A DNA stretch of 64,000 nucleotides, taken from contig OY969812.1 of the NCBI GenBank assembly GCA_963703335.1, positions 744,001 through 808,000 of the forward strand, written 5' to 3'. Positions 31,335-38,632 of this stretch are shown in pieces. The DNA is from VRUE01 sp963703335 (GTDB lineage: Bacteria > Actinomycetota > Thermoleophilia > Solirubrobacterales > 70-9). Under the pieces are notes generated by a model, which saw only the letters and a list, made by a program, of their open reading frames with translations, was not told where the DNA came from and searched no databases. Each line of letters begins with the position of its first letter. Positions within the stretch are counted from its first letter, which is position 1. The translations under genes were made by a program, and so were the position numbers.

Positions 31335-32780
31335 TCAGGCCTCCCCTCGGCGCGCCGCGGGGAGGTCGGCCGCGGAGCGGATGACGCGAGCGCCCTCGGC
31401 CAGCAACCGGTTCGGGCCGGCCGAGACCTTCGAGTTGACCGGGCCGGGGACGGCACCCAGCTCGCGCCCCATCTGCCGCGCCATCTCGGCGGTGATCAGC
31501 GAGCCCGAGCGCTCGGCCGCCTCGACGACGACCGTCGATCCTGCGAGAGCGGCGACGATCCGGTTGCGCGCCGGGAAGCTCCAGCGCCAGGCGACCGTCC
31601 CCGGCGGCATCTCCGAGACGACGGCCCCGCGCTCGACGATCTGCCGCCAGAGCGCCCCCTGGTTCGCTGGGTAGACGACGTCGGGCCCGGTGGCGAGGAC
31701 GGCGATCGTCCGGCCTGCTTCGAGCGCTCCGCGGTGGGCGCAGCCGTCGACACCGAAAGCCATGCCGCTAATCACGACGAGGCCGGCGTGGGCGAGCTCG
31801 CGACCGAGCTCGCGGGCGACCTCTCGACCGTAGGAGGTGGTGTGCCGGGCGCCGACGATCGCGACGGCGTCGGCCGGGTCGAGGTCGCGCAGGAGCGCGG
31901 GGTCGCCTCGGCCGAAGAGCGCCCAAGGGGCGTCGGACGCCTCGAGGAGCGAGGCCGGGAACCCCTTTTCGCAGCGGCAGAGCGCCCAGCAGCCGGCGGC
32001 GGCGAGACTCTCAGCGAGCTCGGCCTCACCGAGCTCCTCGAGGCTGGCGAGGATCCCCGCCGCCTCCTTGGGGGCGACGGTCTCCGCCAACGTGCGGCTC
32101 GGCAGCCCGAGCAGCTCGCGCACCGCCCGACTCCGGTGAGTCGAGCAGGTCCGCTCGAGGTGGGGAGCCAGCGCAACCAGCAGGTGGGCGCGGCGCTGGC
32201 ACTCGGGGCAGGCGCGAGGGTGCCAGGGCGCCTCGGCCCTCGGGGCCGGGCCAGGAGCCAACGGCTCCAGTTCCCCGCAGGCGAAGGCGGCGAGTTCGCC
32301 GAGACGGCCGACCTCATAGACCGCGATGCCGCCAACGCGGGCCGCCTCGGGGCCCATTCCGGCGGGGACGACGATCGCCTCCTGGCCCGCGGCGCGGGCT
32401 CCTTCGGCGAGCTTGACGATGTCGGCCATGGGCTTCAGCTCGCCGGAGAGCGTTAGCTCGCCGACGAAGGTGCAGCGCTCGAAGCGCCCGGGCTCGAGCT
32501 GGCCCGAGGCGCAGATCAGCCCAGCAGCGATCGCCAGCCCCATCCCGGGCCCGGCCTTGCGCAGGCCGACAGGCGCCAGGTTGACGACGATCCGTCGCAC
32601 CGGGTACTCGAAGCCGCAGGCCACCAGGGCGGCGCTGAGGCGCTCGCGTTCCTCGCGCGCGGGGGCGTCAGCCATGCCGACGATCGAGAAGGAGGGAAGG
32701 CCGCGATGCACGTCGACCTCGACGCGGACCACGCGGGCCTCGCCCTCCTGCAGGGTGAGGGAGGCGACGGTGCTCAGCAT
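31335..32780 (-). CDS. ChlI-domain (ComM N-terminal) fused to DprA
   Basis: 481 residues. Residues 1-170 match the N-terminal lobe of ComM/YifB: VEVDVHRGLPSFSIVGMADA, EERERLSAALVACGFEYPVR, IVVNLAPVGLRKAGPGMGLA, FVGELTLSGELKP. The AAA+ ATPase that should follow (GPPGSGKT) is absent. A Cys-containing linker (HPRACPECQRRAH) and helices lead to a DprA Rossmann domain from ~300: AIVGARHTTSYGREVARELG, VVISGMAFGVDGCAHRGALE, ERSGSLITAEMARQMGRELG. DprA loads RecA on incoming single strands. The C-terminal winged helix is missing. Confidence 0.85.
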   Translation of the reverse strand: MLSTVASLTLQEGEARVVRVEVDVHRGLPSFSIVGMADAPAREERERLSAALVACGFEYPVRRIVVNLAPVGLRKAGPGMGLAIAAGLICASGQLEPGRFERCTFVGELTLSGELKPMADIVKLAEGARAAGQEAIVVPAGMGPEAARVGGIAVYEVGRLGELAAFACGELEPLAPGPAPRAEAPWHPRACPECQRRAHLLVALAPHLERTCSTHRSRAVRELLGLPSRTLAETVAPKEAAGILASLEELGEAELAESLAAAGCWALCRCEKGFPASLLEASDAPWALFGRGDPALLRDLDPADAVAIVGARHTTSYGREVARELGRELAHAGLVVISGMAFGVDGCAHRGALEAGRTIAVLATGPDVVYPANQGALWRQIVERGAVVSEMPPGTVAWRWSFPARNRIVAALAGSTVVVEAAERSGSLITAEMARQMGRELGAVPGPVNSKVSAGPNRLLAEGARVIRSAADLPAARRGEA

Positions 32781-32886
32781 CGCCCCTCCCGGATAGGGGT
32801 TCGGTTCATCCTCTGGTTCCTTTCGATCTGAGGCCGCGCGGTCGGCGGCCGGGTCTGTGGGAGAGCGGGCCGCGGGCCCGGCGCGC

Positions 32887-33213
32887 TCAGGAGGGAACGC
32901 CCTCTTCGATCTCGACGATCAGCTCGTCGGCGATCGCCTCGAAGTCGACGGACTCCAAGGCGCCGACGAGCAGGACGGTGGTGACGTCGAGGCATTCCTC
33001 GCTCCCGGAACGCTCGACGGCGGTGAGCCCCGAGACCTCTTCGCAGAGCACCTCCAAGGCATAGCCGCCCTCGCCGCGGGCGACGTGGCGCTCCTCGCTG
33101 GTGAGGTCGAGGCCGCCGATCGCACAGCGCAACTCCTCGCGGGCCCGCTCTGCCAGCGCGGGCTCGACGATCAGGGCGTTGCGAAGGCGCCTGGTCAGAT
33201 CGGCGCGCTTCAT
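32887..33213 (-). CDS. Unknown 108-residue protein
   Basis: MKRADLTRRLRNALIVEPAL, a helical start, then EERHVARGEGGYALEVLCEE and an acidic helical end (DFEAIADELIVEIEEGVPS). It is coupled by ATGA. No family is recognised. Confidence 0.5.
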   Translation of the reverse strand: MKRADLTRRLRNALIVEPALAERAREELRCAIGGLDLTSEERHVARGEGGYALEVLCEEVSGLTAVERSGSEECLDVTTVLLVGALESVDFEAIADELIVEIEEGVPS

Positions 33214-33845
33214 CGGCTCTCGAACTCCACGCTGCCCGGGATGACCCCGGTGCGAAGGGCGCGGGCGACGCTGCGCTCGTGCTCGGAGCGCCGCTCGGCG
33301 CTCTCGAGCGGGCCGCGAGCGTAAAGGTCGAGTGCCCTAACGTAGGCCTCAAGCTCGTCGAAGACGCGGACGCCGATGTCGCCCTCGCAGTAGTCGATCA
33401 TCGCCAGGCCGAGGTCGTCGGCCAAGGAGAAGGAGTAGGGGAACTCGCCGCCATCGGGCAGCAGGCGGATGTGGCCGCCGTTTTCCCAGGCGCCGAGCGC
33501 GGCAACGAACTCGGCTCCGTCGCCGAGCGCAGCGAAACCGGCGTGGAAGGTGTGATCGCCGCGGCGCTCTGAGCGCCAGGCGCTGGCCTTCTCGCCGAGC
33601 GGAACGCAGAGGCGCTCGATCACGCGCTGTGCGTTGATCCCGCGGCGGCGAAGCGGAACTTCTTCATCGCCGCGGTAGCGCTGGCGCACCTCCCCGTCTT
33701 TGTCGAGGAAGGTGACGTCGACCTCAGCGGTACCTGGGACGGCGCTGAGCTGTGAGACGACCGCGAAGCGATCGCGCTCACTGCAGAAGGCGACGTCGGT
33801 GCGGCGCAGATCCGCGGCCTTGACCGGGATCGGCTCGGTGTCCAT
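33210..33845 (-). CDS. Unknown 211-residue protein
   Basis: GAAAGGAG precedes MDTEPIPVKAADLRRTDVAF. The first half is beta-rich (EVDVTFLDKDGEVRQRYRGD). The centre has ENGGHIRLLPDGGEFPYSFS and DYCEGDIGVRVF. The C-terminus is a helix. The function is unknown. Confidence 0.5.
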   Translation of the reverse strand: MDTEPIPVKAADLRRTDVAFCSERDRFAVVSQLSAVPGTAEVDVTFLDKDGEVRQRYRGDEEVPLRRRGINAQRVIERLCVPLGEKASAWRSERRGDHTFHAGFAALGDGAEFVAALGAWENGGHIRLLPDGGEFPYSFSLADDLGLAMIDYCEGDIGVRVFDELEAYVRALDLYARGPLESAERRSEHERSVARALRTGVIPGSVEFESR

Positions 33846-33900
33846 CGGACTCCTTTCGTGGGGCCGCCGGCGCAGTTGGGCCAGCGGCAGGTGGGTGGGC

Positions 33901-34191
33901 TCAGGCCGCGGGCGGGCGCGGCGCGGGCAGGCGAACCAGTCCGGCGCTCGCTTCGACCTGCTCGCAGATCGCCTCATGGTTGTCGGTGGCGTCCTTCAGC
34001 TCGAAGGCGAGCCCCGAGCCGAAGTGGTCTACCTCGGGGCCGCCTTCGCCCCAGGTCACCGTGGTTTCGTATGCGCTCGGGCGCACCTCCGTCGTCGTCA
34101 CGACGTAGGGCCCGACGCGGGTCCTGACCCAGGGGCGGGTCAGGAAGAAACGGGCGGCCTCGCCGATCGTCTTCAGCGCGATCGCGACCAC
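33901..34191 (-). CDS. Unknown ~96-residue protein (start uncertain)
   Basis: The core reads KTIGEAARFFLTRPWVRTRV then YVVTTTEVRPSAYETTVTWG. The strongest SD (GAGGAGG) lies so close that GTG 34191 has no room. A CTG at 34176 overlaps the stop of a 10-codon frame starting ATG 34205. The coding region is credible, but its start is not settled. Confidence 0.5.
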   Translation of the reverse strand: MVAIALKTIGEAARFFLTRPWVRTRVGPYVVTTTEVRPSAYETTVTWGEGGPEVDHFGSGLAFELKDATDNHEAICEQVEASAGLVRLPAPRPPAA

Positions 34192-34220
34192 CTCCTCTCT
34201 GTCATGTGGAGCTGGCGGCG

Positions 34221-34736
34221 CTAACCCAGCGTCGGGCGCAGCACCCGGGCGGGAACGCGGCCGCGCTCGGCGCTGGCGCGCCGATGGGCGGCGGCGAGTG
34301 CCGGCCGGGCCCTGACCATCGCCCGCAGCTCGCCTCCCTGCAGGTGGGCGAGGAGCGACCAGGCCGCCGACGGGGTCGGCTGGGCCGCGGCGGTCAGGCG
34401 CTCGAAGCCCCGCTCGCGGGCGCGGCGGCGCTTCATCGCCACGGTGGCGAGCTCGGTGGAGTCGACGAGCTGGCTCGCGCGCCAGGCGAGGACCTGACGG
34501 GCTCGGCGCGCGCCAGCGGCGGCGAGCGTCAGCCAGGCGCTCTCCTCGGGCTGCGCGCACCCCTCGGCGGCGGCGATCAGGGCACTAGGGAACTCGGGGT
34601 CGGCCACCGCGGCGAGGACCTCGCCGGCGTCGGTCACCGCCTCGAGCGCCCGGGCGGCGGCGCGGATCTCCGCAGCGCCCTCTTCACCGGCGTCCAGGCT
34701 GCACCTGATCGCTTCGATTCTGCGTATGGGGTCCAC
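34221..34736 (-). CDS. Helical protein, paralogue of the 34819-35349 product
   Basis: 171 residues from GTG with AAGGAG five bases upstream. The C-terminal half aligns with the next gene's product: ESAWLTLAAAGARRARQVLA against LLAWMTIAAAGPRAARRALA. Then AWSLLAHLQGGELRAMV aligns with AWLLLARLRGRDIRRLI. It is all-helical with basic ends and could bind DNA. The LLAxLxGxxLR block also resembles the LPGV region of the IHF-like protein at 39184. Confidence 0.55.
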   Translation of the reverse strand: MDPIRRIEAIRCSLDAGEEGAAEIRAAARALEAVTDAGEVLAAVADPEFPSALIAAAEGCAQPEESAWLTLAAAGARRARQVLAWRASQLVDSTELATVAMKRRRARERGFERLTAAAQPTPSAAWSLLAHLQGGELRAMVRARPALAAAHRRASAERGRVPARVLRPTLG

Positions 34737-34818
34737 ACGCACTCCTTCCTGCCCGCGGAGCGGGCGGCTTCGGTTTGCGGCCCGGCGGCGGTTGCCGCCG
34801 GGGGTGGCCGACAGGGGC

Positions 34819-35349
34819 CTAGACGAGGCCCAGGGCCTCGAGCTGGTTGCGCAGCTGCGGGTTAATCGGGCGCTTGGACTCGCGGCGCGCCGCCTGGTAG
34901 CGGCGGCGAAGCGGCGCTTGGCGCTCGATGAGGCGACGGATGTCGCGACCGCGCAGACGGGCAAGAAGCAGCCAGGCACCCCACTCCTCTTCGCTCGTGG
35001 CCGCCTCGGCGCGCTGCTCGCAGGCCGCGTGCAGATCGCCGCTGGCGATCAGGGTCTCGACCAGCTCATGCGGCGCGACGATCTGGGTCGCCCGCTTGGC
35101 CAGGGCGCGGCGGGCAGCCCGCGGCCCCGCGGCGGCGATCGTCATCCACGCGAGGAGCTCGGGACGGCCACGACCCTGGGCGGCGTCGAGGACGACGTCG
35201 GTGAACTCGCGGGCCGCCAGGGTCGACATCAGCGCCCCGACCGGGGTCTCGGCTTCGACGATCGCCAGGGAGCGCTCGAGACCCTCCCGCTCGATCTCGC
35301 CGCCGGCGGCCTTCTTGATCTCCTTCATCAGCTTGTAGCTCGGGTACAT
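34819..35349 (-). CDS. Helical protein, paralogue of the 34221-34736 product
   Basis: 176 residues, AAAGGAG SD, MYPSYKLMKEIKKAAGGEIE. It shares two conserved blocks with the neighbouring gene (WMTIAAAGPRAARRALAKRA; WLLLARLRGRDIRRLIERQ) and has a C-terminal basic tail (ARRESKRPINPQLRNQLEAL). Tandem duplication is likely. Its upstream leader is itself duplicated before the next gene. The function is unknown; nucleic-acid binding is a guess. Confidence 0.55.
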   Translation of the reverse strand: MYPSYKLMKEIKKAAGGEIEREGLERSLAIVEAETPVGALMSTLAAREFTDVVLDAAQGRGRPELLAWMTIAAAGPRAARRALAKRATQIVAPHELVETLIASGDLHAACEQRAEAATSEEEWGAWLLLARLRGRDIRRLIERQAPLRRRYQAARRESKRPINPQLRNQLEALGLV

Positions 35350-35466
35350 GCACTGCTCCTTTCCTCGCCCGGATCCGGGCAGGGGTCTTCGGGCCCGCGG
35401 GCAAGGCCGCGGGCCGCTTTCTCTGTCGGTATGGAGCCGCCCCGGCCCTTGCCGGAGGCGGCGGGT
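35343..35466. repeat. ~120-base leader repeat, copy A
   Basis: It runs from the ATGTACC start of the 34819-35349 gene upstream to the next gene's stop. The shared core TCCGGGCAGGGGTCTTC is followed by GGCCCGCGG/CCGCGGGCC arms (a 9-pair hairpin) and ATGGAGCCGC. Copy B is at 35755-35875 with only a few substitutions and short indels. It is a duplicated 5' leader including the SD and start codon. Confidence 0.7.
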
Positions 35467-35724
35467 TCAGCTCCCGCGACGGCGGGAGTTGGGGCGCCCG
35501 CGGCGCGAGACCGGGGGCGCCTTGCGGAGCGCCTGGTTACGCCGGTGGATCTCCTCGGAGAAGTCCTCTGCATCTGGGTCTCCGGGAGCGAAGCCGCGCA
35601 GGTGTGGGTGGCCACAGCTCTCGCAGCGCTCCGGGTCATCGCCGGCGGGCCTGCGCTCGTTGACGGTGTAACCGCAGAACTCGCAGACCCACTTCGTCTC
35701 GCGCAGCTGCTCGCCGTCAGCCAT
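35467..35724 (-). CDS. Rubredoxin-like zinc-ribbon protein
   Basis: 85 residues from ATG 35724: MADGEQLRETKWVCEFCGYT, then ERCESCGHPHLRGFAPGD. CxxC...CxxC with CGYTVNE resembles a rubredoxin knuckle. The tail is basic (RGRPNSRRRGS). An in-frame ATG at 35766 touches the SD with no spacing. The well-spaced ATG at 35761 opens a 14-codon frame instead, so I use the internal ATG. Confidence 0.6.
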   Translation of the reverse strand: MADGEQLRETKWVCEFCGYTVNERRPAGDDPERCESCGHPHLRGFAPGDPDAEDFSEEIHRRNQALRKAPPVSRRGRPNSRRRGS

Positions 35725-35761
35725 CGCCGGGGCCGCTCGCGGCCCTACTGGTCCGGTACAT
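35717..35761 (-). CDS. 14-residue short ORF inherited from the duplicated leader
   Basis: MYRTSRAASGPGDG, with AAGGAG five bases upstream. Its ATGTACC is homologous to the real start of the 34819-35349 gene (leader copy A), but here it leads into a short frame. The frame ends within the first codons of the zinc-ribbon gene (8-base overlap). It is probably the ribosome entry point for that gene. Confidence 0.4.
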   Translation of the reverse strand: MYRTSRAASGPGDG

Positions 35762-35875
35762 CGCATCTCCTTCCTCGCCCGAGTCCGGGCAGGGGTCTTC
35801 AGGCCCGCGGGCAAGGCCGCGGGCCGGTTGGTCGAATCGCTATGGAGCCGCGCCCGCTGCCGGCGGCGCGGCGGT
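35755..35875. repeat. ~120-base leader repeat, copy B
   Basis: This is the counterpart of 35343-35466. It shares the SD/start region, TCCGGGCAGGGGTCTTC, the GGCCCGCGG...CCGCGGGCC hairpin and TATGGAGCCGC. It precedes the zinc-ribbon gene. Unequal duplication together with the start codon is the simplest explanation. Confidence 0.7.
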
Positions 35876-35988
35876 TGAAGCCAGCGCCCGGCGGTGAGCG
35901 CAGGCACGGTGCAGATGCCGCACGGCGAAGCGCCGGAGCGGCCGATGAAAGTCATGTGTCCTAACCGGGCGCTTAGAGGTCGGCGCCG

Positions 35989-36180
35989 ATGGCGAGCGAG
36001 CGCCCACTGGCCGACCGCCTCGAGGTGGCCGCCGCGGGGCTGGCGGCGCTGGTCGCGGGCGGGCTCGGGCACGCGCCGACGAGACGCTGCGCCGGCGCGC
36101 CCTGCAGCGCGCCTTCGAGCGCGCCGCTGCGGCCTTCGACCGCGGCGACCTGGAGGCCGTCTTCGCCCACTTGACGCCAA
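35989..36180 (+). pseudogene. Possible frameshifted small plus-strand gene
   Basis: ATG 35989 reads MASERPLADRLEVAAAGLAA, then LVAGGLG, after which the frame becomes Arg/Pro-rich. The next frame continues sensibly as ADETLRRRALQRAFERAAAA, then FDRGDLEAVFAHLTP. Together they would be one helical protein of about 65 residues broken by one base. It could be decay, a sequence error or chance. The rest of 35876-36225 holds nothing else I can name. Confidence 0.3.
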
Positions 36181-36225
36181 GGTTAGGTGGGCCGAGCCGC
36201 CGGCTGCGCCGAAAGGCCTACAGAC

Positions 36226-36564
36226 CTAGCGGCGCTGGGACTTCGCGCAGCTCGTCTGCAACCTGACCAGCGAGCGCTCTTCCACCCAGGTCCCCGCCTT
36301 CGGATCCTGCAACAGGACGTGGCCGGCGGGCGGCAGCCCCGCGCAGAGGTTGCTGAGGGCGGTGTAGCGGTGGCGGAGGTGATGGCGCGAGAGGGCCCGG
36401 TTGGCCTTCGGCGGGGCGAGGCCCACGACGTCGGGCACCTTCGTGACCTGAGGCGCCACGGTGACTTCGTGACCGGAGCCCTCGCCGAGCGCCGCGCCGG
36501 CGCCGATCGCCAGCGCCACCACCAGGGCGAGGCCCAGGCCCTTGAGCAGCGACTTAGCGACCAT
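36226..36564 (-). CDS. Membrane-anchored PASTA-like domain protein
   Basis: 112 residues, GGAGG SD. MVAKSLLKGLGLALVVALAI is a membrane anchor or signal segment. The outside part VTKVPDVVGLAPPKANRALS with AGLPPAGHVLLQDPKAGTWV is one PASTA repeat (VPdVvGl...lpaG.V..Q.P.aGt.V). PASTA domains bind peptidoglycan or muropeptides. It could sense or tether to the cell wall during transfer. Confidence 0.65.
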   Translation of the reverse strand: MVAKSLLKGLGLALVVALAIGAGAALGEGSGHEVTVAPQVTKVPDVVGLAPPKANRALSRHHLRHRYTALSNLCAGLPPAGHVLLQDPKAGTWVEERSLVRLQTSCAKSQRR

Positions 36565-36670
36565 CCCTCGCCTCCATCTCCCTGCGAGACTAGCGTGGCG
36601 CCGGGGCGCTGAGAACAGCCTCGAGGCGATTCTCTGCGGCCGGTGGGGCCGCGGTGCGCTCCACCCACAG

Positions 36671-36840
36671 CTAGTCGAGGTCCTCCCGCCAGGAGGCGAT
36701 CTCCTGCCGTCGGCGGTGACGGTGACCACGAAGGGGTGGGAGCCCTCGTGGCCGAGCTCTTCGGCGATCCTCTGGGCGTTGTTGGTGACGGTCATGTCGA
36801 TCAGCGGGTGCCCGGAGTCGACTGCGATCGTGTAGATCAT
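36671..36840 (-). CDS. Unknown ~56-residue protein, apparent frameshift near its end
   Basis: AAGGAGG precedes MIYTIAVDSGHPLIDMTVTN, then EELGHEGSHPFVVTVTADG. In frame it would run on through non-coding-looking sequence into the PASTA gene. In the neighbouring frame QEIASWREDLD and a stop follow at once, giving a sensible end. A single missing base near 36708 explains this. It may be a sequencing error. Confidence 0.45.
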
Positions 36841-36885
36841 CGAGACCTCCTTGGTGTCGTTCTCGGATGCGCAAGGCGGCGTGGT

Positions 36886-37503
36886 TCAGCTGCGCCCGCC
36901 CACCAGCTCTTCGGCCCAGAGCGCCAGGGCCTCGCCGTGCTCGCGGGCGAAGGCGAGCTGGCGCTCGGTGTAGCGGGCGAGGAAGTCGGGGTCGGCCTCG
37001 CCGGGGCGAAGCGAGCAGAAGCCGACGACCGCCGCCACGGCGGCGTCGGAGCCCGGCTCGGTGGCGCCGGGCGCGGCGAAGCCTTCGCCGGCGAAGGCCA
37101 GGATCCAACGCGCCCCCTCGGCGACGCAGAGCCGGTAGGCCAGCTCGGTTTCACCGCCAGGGCCGCGCTCGCCGCTGTCCCAGAGGTCGAGGCGAAACTC
37201 GCCGTGGGTGGCGGTGCGCAGCCAGTGCAAGCGCTCGGGCGCTTCGATGCCGGGGCCGAAGGGGTGTTCGAGCTCGGCGTCGCTGAGGAGCATCGGTGCC
37301 GCCGGTGCCGGCGGCACCGCCTCGCGCGAGGTCCCGCAGACCGCACAGCGGCCCCCCTCAGTCGCGGCGCGGTAGCCGCAGCGCTGGCACTCGGGCGCCT
37401 CGGCGGCGCGGCGGCGATCGCAGCCCGCCAGGTGCTGGCCGTCGGGGAGCCCGCGACAGCCGCAGGGCGCGAGGCGCCGGCTGTAGAGGGGGGCCGGGGT
37501 CAT
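36886..37503 (-). CDS. Unknown 205-residue protein with N-terminal zinc ribbon
   Basis: The N-terminus is Cys-rich: PCGCRGLPDGQHLAGC, CQRCGYRAA, CAVCG, so one or two zinc sites are likely. The rest is alpha-beta (HGEFRLDLWDSGERGPGGET; FLARYTERQLAFAREHGEAL). The start overlaps the next gene (ATGA). The function is unknown. Confidence 0.55.
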   Translation of the reverse strand: MTPAPLYSRRLAPCGCRGLPDGQHLAGCDRRRAAEAPECQRCGYRAATEGGRCAVCGTSREAVPPAPAAPMLLSDAELEHPFGPGIEAPERLHWLRTATHGEFRLDLWDSGERGPGGETELAYRLCVAEGARWILAFAGEGFAAPGATEPGSDAAVAAVVGFCSLRPGEADPDFLARYTERQLAFAREHGEALALWAEELVGGRS

Positions 37504-37910
37504 TCGGCGGCGGGCCTCCCGACGACGATCGCGACCACCTTGGGGTCGGGATCCGTCGACTCCAGGAGTGCCTGCAGGAGCTCGGCGCGACTGCGGCCCG
37601 CGCGGACCTCGGCGGCGAGCTCGGGGCGGCCGGCCTCCCCGAGGCGCAAAGCGAGCATCTCGGCGTTCTCGACGCCGGCGAGGTCGCCGGGCAGGAGCTG
37701 GGCGACCCCGAGTACCCGGGCCTTGCCGATCCCCCAGCCGGGACTCGTGTAGCGCCCGCCCGAGGGGTCGCGGAACTCCATCTCCTCGGCCATCGCGCCC
37801 GCCATCCGGGCGGCCTCCTCGTCGCTCAGCGGGCGGTCGAAGCGCAAGCGCACGACCATCTCGTTGTTCTCGATCTCCATCGTCTTCGCCTCCTGTGTCG
37901 AGTCCGTCAT
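37500..37910 (-). CDS. Unknown 136-residue protein
   Basis: From ATG 37910 (ATGA overlap) it reads MTDSTQEAKTMEIENNEMVV. A second ATG 30 bases in has a perfect GGAGG eight bases upstream and is the alternative start. The core RLRFDRPLSDEEAARMAGAM and an Arg/Glu helical end suggest a small alpha-beta fold. No family is recognised. Confidence 0.5.
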   Translation of the reverse strand: MTDSTQEAKTMEIENNEMVVRLRFDRPLSDEEAARMAGAMAEEMEFRDPSGGRYTSPGWGIGKARVLGVAQLLPGDLAGVENAEMLALRLGEAGRPELAAEVRAGRSRAELLQALLESTDPDPKVVAIVVGRPAAE

Positions 37911-38545
37911 CGGGCCCCCGCGTCGGCGAGCAGCGCGTCGCGGGCCTCGGCCAGCTCCCGCTCGGCGCGGCCGAGCTCGAGCGCGACCTGGCGCGAGTCG
38001 CGGCCGCTCCGACTCGAGGGCGCCCCGTCGGCCTCCGCCGCGGTGGTGGCGGCGAGCGAGGAGCGCAGCTCGGCGACCCGAGCCTCGAGGCGCTCGGCGG
38101 CGCCGGGGTCGAGGACGTAGAAGCCGCGTTTCGTCGTCGCTCGGATCAGCGGGTGGCGGGTGACCTGGCCCAGGAAGACCGCCTCGGGGCGCTTGCCCGC
38201 GACCGGGCCCGCCTGGGCTTCGACGGCCGCCAGCCAGCTGCGGTAATGGATCGGGCCGACGTCGGGCAGCCGGCGCACCAGCACCTCGACCGCGACTTCG
38301 CGGATCTCCTGGCCGCGCAGGGCTCCGGGCGGCCCAGCGGGCTCGGGCCCGAGCCCCTCGAGCAGGGGCCGAAGGGCCGTGAGGCGGGCCTCGATCTCGG
38401 CGACGTCGGCCTCGGCGGCGGCCAGCTCGCCCTTTCGTTTGCGGGCCTTCGCCTTCGCCTTGCCGAGTCGGGCCGAGAGCCGGTCGCGCTCGGCGGCCGC
38501 AGCCCGCGTGAAGCGCGGCGAGAACACCACCGCGGCGCTACTCAT
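37907..38545 (-). CDS. Coiled-coil protein with HARE-like winged helix
   Basis: 212 residues. Residues 15-60 are coiled coil (AKARKRKGELAAAEADVAEI). The centre, ALRGQEIREVAVEVLVRRLP, then PIHYRSWLAAVEAQAG, GKRPEAVFLGQVTRHPLIRA and GFYVLD, follows the HARE-HTH/RAMA-type pattern of small winged helices found in restriction and chromatin-like proteins. A second coiled coil follows. A DNA-binding role is likely. Confidence 0.55.
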   Translation of the reverse strand: MSSAAVVFSPRFTRAAAAERDRLSARLGKAKAKARKRKGELAAAEADVAEIEARLTALRPLLEGLGPEPAGPPGALRGQEIREVAVEVLVRRLPDVGPIHYRSWLAAVEAQAGPVAGKRPEAVFLGQVTRHPLIRATTKRGFYVLDPGAAERLEARVAELRSSLAATTAAEADGAPSSRSGRDSRQVALELGRAERELAEARDALLADAGAR

Positions 38546-38573
38546 CGCTTCTCCTGCAGAAGCGCTCTGCCAT
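38538..38573 (-). CDS. 11-residue short ORF upstream of the coiled-coil gene
   Basis: MAERFCRRSDE, with AAGGAGG six bases upstream. Its TAG lies within the first codons of the next gene, which also has its own AGGAG. It is one of the short overlapping frames in this run. It may be chance. Confidence 0.25.
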   Translation of the reverse strand: MAERFCRRSDE

Positions 38574-38632
38574 CTGGAACCTCCTTGGAGGTGGGTGTGG
38601 GAGCGGGCCCGACGGCGGCGACCGCGCGGGGC

